This document shows positions 13,681 to 15,029 of a stretch of 15,029 nt of DNA, in pieces. The stretch is taken from positions 1-15,029 of the forward strand of contig JAEDHB010000035.1 of assembly GCA_016297265.1 (NCBI GenBank), written 5' to 3'. This DNA comes from Butyrivibrio sp. GTDB taxonomy: Bacteria > Bacillota > Clostridia > Lachnospirales > Lachnospiraceae. The first letter of the stretch is position 1. Every line of letters starts with the position of its first letter. The notes below the pieces were generated by a model, which saw only the letters and a list, made by a program, of their open reading frames with translations, was not told where the DNA came from and did not search any database. A program made the translations under genes and the position numbers.

Positions 13681-13726
13681 ATGGAGAAGTTGTACTTATT
13701 TGCAACTTCTCCATTATATTTTTTAC
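13681..13726 (+). terminator. In-operon terminator between the lipoprotein and the ABC ATPase
   Basis: ATGGAGAAGTTG (13681-13692) pairs perfectly with CAACTTCTCCAT (13703-13714) around a 10-base loop and is followed by TATATTTTTT. It lies between two genes of one transporter and has no visible promoter after it. Partial termination would give more receptor than ATPase. Confidence 0.85.
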
Positions 13727-13743
13727 CGGAAAGGAGAAATTCC

Positions 13744-15029
13744 TTGGATACAAATTACGCAGTCGAAATGAGAAACATTACAAAGACATTCGGAAAAATC
13801 GTCGCCAACAGTAATGTTACCCTCAATATTCGCAAGGGCGAGATATTATCGCTTTTAGGAGAAAACGGTAGTGGTAAAACAACCATTATGAATATGCTGG
13901 CCGGTATATATTATCCGGATTCAGGTTCCATCTTAATCAACGGAAAAGAAGAATCAATAAGCTCGCCAAGGGATGCCTATGATTTGGGAATAGGAATGAT
14001 TCATCAGCATTTTAAGCTCGTTGATATTTTTTCCGCAACAGAGAATGTTGCATTGGGCAGCAATGAAAAAGGCCGCTTAAGCTTAAAAAAGGTTGCGGAC
14101 AAAATTCGTGAAATCTGTGATACCTACGGATTTGAAGTTGACCCTGATAAAAAAGTATATAATATGTCTGTTTCTGAGAAGCAGACTCTGGAGATTGTAA
14201 AGGTAATCTACAGGGGCGCAGACATTCTTATTCTGGATGAGCCGACAGCGGTTCTTACACCTCAGGAAACGGAGAAGCTTTTTAAAGTAATCCGCAATAT
14301 GAGGGAAGCCGGAAAGGCCGTTGTAATCATCACACATAAGCTTCATGAGGTACTTGCAATAAGTGACAGGGTAACAATTCTCCGCAAGGGAGAATTTGTG
14401 GGAACGGTTAATACTGCGGATGCCACGGAGCATTCCCTCACGGAAATGATGGTGGGCAAGAAGGTTGAGCTTAATATTGACCGCAAAGAGCCTGAGAATA
14501 TTGTAAGGAGACTTGAGGTAAGCCATCTTACCTGCAACAATAAGGAAGGCCTGGTTGCGGTGGATGATATTTCGTTTACTGCATATGGCGGCGAGATATT
14601 GGGAATTGCCGGTATTTCGGGCTGTGGTGAAAAAGAATTGCTGGAAGCAATCGCAGGCCTTAAGAAATCTGCCAGGGGTTCAGTAATATTTCACAATCCT
14701 AAGGATGATTGTGATGTTGAACTTGTGGGCAAAAATCCGAGAGAGATTAATGAACTTGGCGTTTCGTTATCTTTTGTTCCTGAGGACAGACTTGGAATGG
14801 GTCTCGTCGGTTCCATGGGTATGACGGAAAATATGCTTTTGCGCGATTATAATAAGAGCGGACATATTTTTATACATAAAGCAAAATCAAAAGAACTTGC
14901 AGAGACAATAAAGGATGAACTTGATGTAGTTACTCCAAGCATCAATACCCCGGTCAGAAGACTTAGCGGCGGTAATGTCCAGAAGGTTCTTGTTGGAAGG
15001 GAAATCAGTGCAGCACCTTCGGTTCTGAT
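13744..15029 (+). CDS. ABC transporter ATP-binding protein, duplicated-domain nucleoside/sugar type (partial, 3' end outside window)
   Basis: 428 codons are visible and the frame is still open at the window edge. The start is TTG 13744, supported by AAGGAG (13731-13736) with a 7-base spacer; the next ATG (13768) has no site. Domain 1 is complete: Walker A GENGSGKT (39-46), Q-loop Q88 in IHQHF, signature MSVSEKQ (141-147, a variant of the usual LSGGQ), Walker B ILILDEPT (161-168) and the switch histidine H198. Domain 2 begins near 258. Its P-loop position reads GISGCGEKEL (290-299) and lacks the GK[ST] lysine-serine/threonine pair, as expected in this class, while its signature LSGGNVQK (407-414) is good. 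The layout matches ATPases such as those of BmpA/NupA or Rbs/Mgl-type importers. It should energise uptake of the ligand bound by the upstream lipoprotein, with two permease genes expected downstream. Confidence 0.93.
   Translation, partial: MDTNYAVEMRNITKTFGKIVANSNVTLNIRKGEILSLLGENGSGKTTIMNMLAGIYYPDSGSILINGKEESISSPRDAYDLGIGMIHQHFKLVDIFSATENVALGSNEKGRLSLKKVADKIREICDTYGFEVDPDKKVYNMSVSEKQTLEIVKVIYRGADILILDEPTAVLTPQETEKLFKVIRNMREAGKAVVIITHKLHEVLAISDRVTILRKGEFVGTVNTADATEHSLTEMMVGKKVELNIDRKEPENIVRRLEVSHLTCNNKEGLVAVDDISFTAYGGEILGIAGISGCGEKELLEAIAGLKKSARGSVIFHNPKDDCDVELVGKNPREINELGVSLSFVPEDRLGMGLVGSMGMTENMLLRDYNKSGHIFIHKAKSKELAETIKDELDVVTPSINTPVRRLSGGNVQKVLVGREISAAPSVL

Overview
The window looks like a chromosomal segment of a Gram-positive anaerobic Firmicute, most likely a Lachnospiraceae relative (Butyrivibrio/Lachnospira/Coprococcus type). 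Support: moderately AT-rich DNA, strong AGGAGG-type ribosome binding sites on nearly every gene, TTGnnn-17-TAnnnT promoters, the sporulation pair SpmA/SpmB, a FabK-type enoyl-ACP reductase, a BMP-family lipoprotein with its ABC ATPase, and an incomplete oxidative TCA branch (citrate synthase plus aconitase). The genus is an inference from protein style, not from a marker gene. There are no rRNA or tRNA genes, CRISPR arrays, insertion sequences or phage genes, and no gene-free stretch longer than 300 bases.

Layout: (1) 2-79, the last 25 codons of an unidentified gene. (2) 80-326, an intergenic region with a long hairpin terminator and a good promoter. (3) 327-2183, a polysaccharide pyruvyl transferase-like protein whose C-terminal half resembles a glycerophosphodiester phosphodiesterase barrel that has lost its catalytic histidines. 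(4) 2246-3631, citrate synthase. (5) 3700-4478, two small membrane proteins (DUF4234-like and DUF2752-like) separated by a perfect 11-bp terminator hairpin. (6) 4518-5456, minus strand, a monoacylglycerol lipase-like alpha/beta hydrolase that shares a bidirectional terminator with the DUF2752 gene and has a promoter diverging from the next operon. (7) 5621-11225, aconitase (YbhJ-like), an AIM24-family protein, spmA, an AI-2E-family permease and spmB, all on the plus strand. (8) 11302-12243, fabK as a single-gene unit with its own promoter and terminator. (9) 12354-15029, a BMP lipoprotein, a strong terminator hairpin, then a TTG-started duplicated-domain ABC ATPase that runs off the window.

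How they work together: citrate synthase and aconitase would convert oxaloacetate and acetyl-CoA to isocitrate, the usual route to 2-oxoglutarate and glutamate in such anaerobes; isocitrate dehydrogenase is not in the window. The lipoprotein and ATPase are the first two parts of a nucleoside-type (BmpA/PnrA-like) importer whose permeases should follow. SpmA and SpmB are spore-maturation membrane proteins, here separated by a permease of the family that also contains the sporulation protein YtvI. FabK carries out the last reduction of fatty-acid elongation.

Nothing here is clearly a new defence or mobile system. The most unusual items are the pyruvyl transferase/degenerate GDPD fusion, the split spmA-permease-spmB arrangement with spm genes lacking ribosome binding sites, and the in-operon hairpins before spmB and the ABC ATPase.
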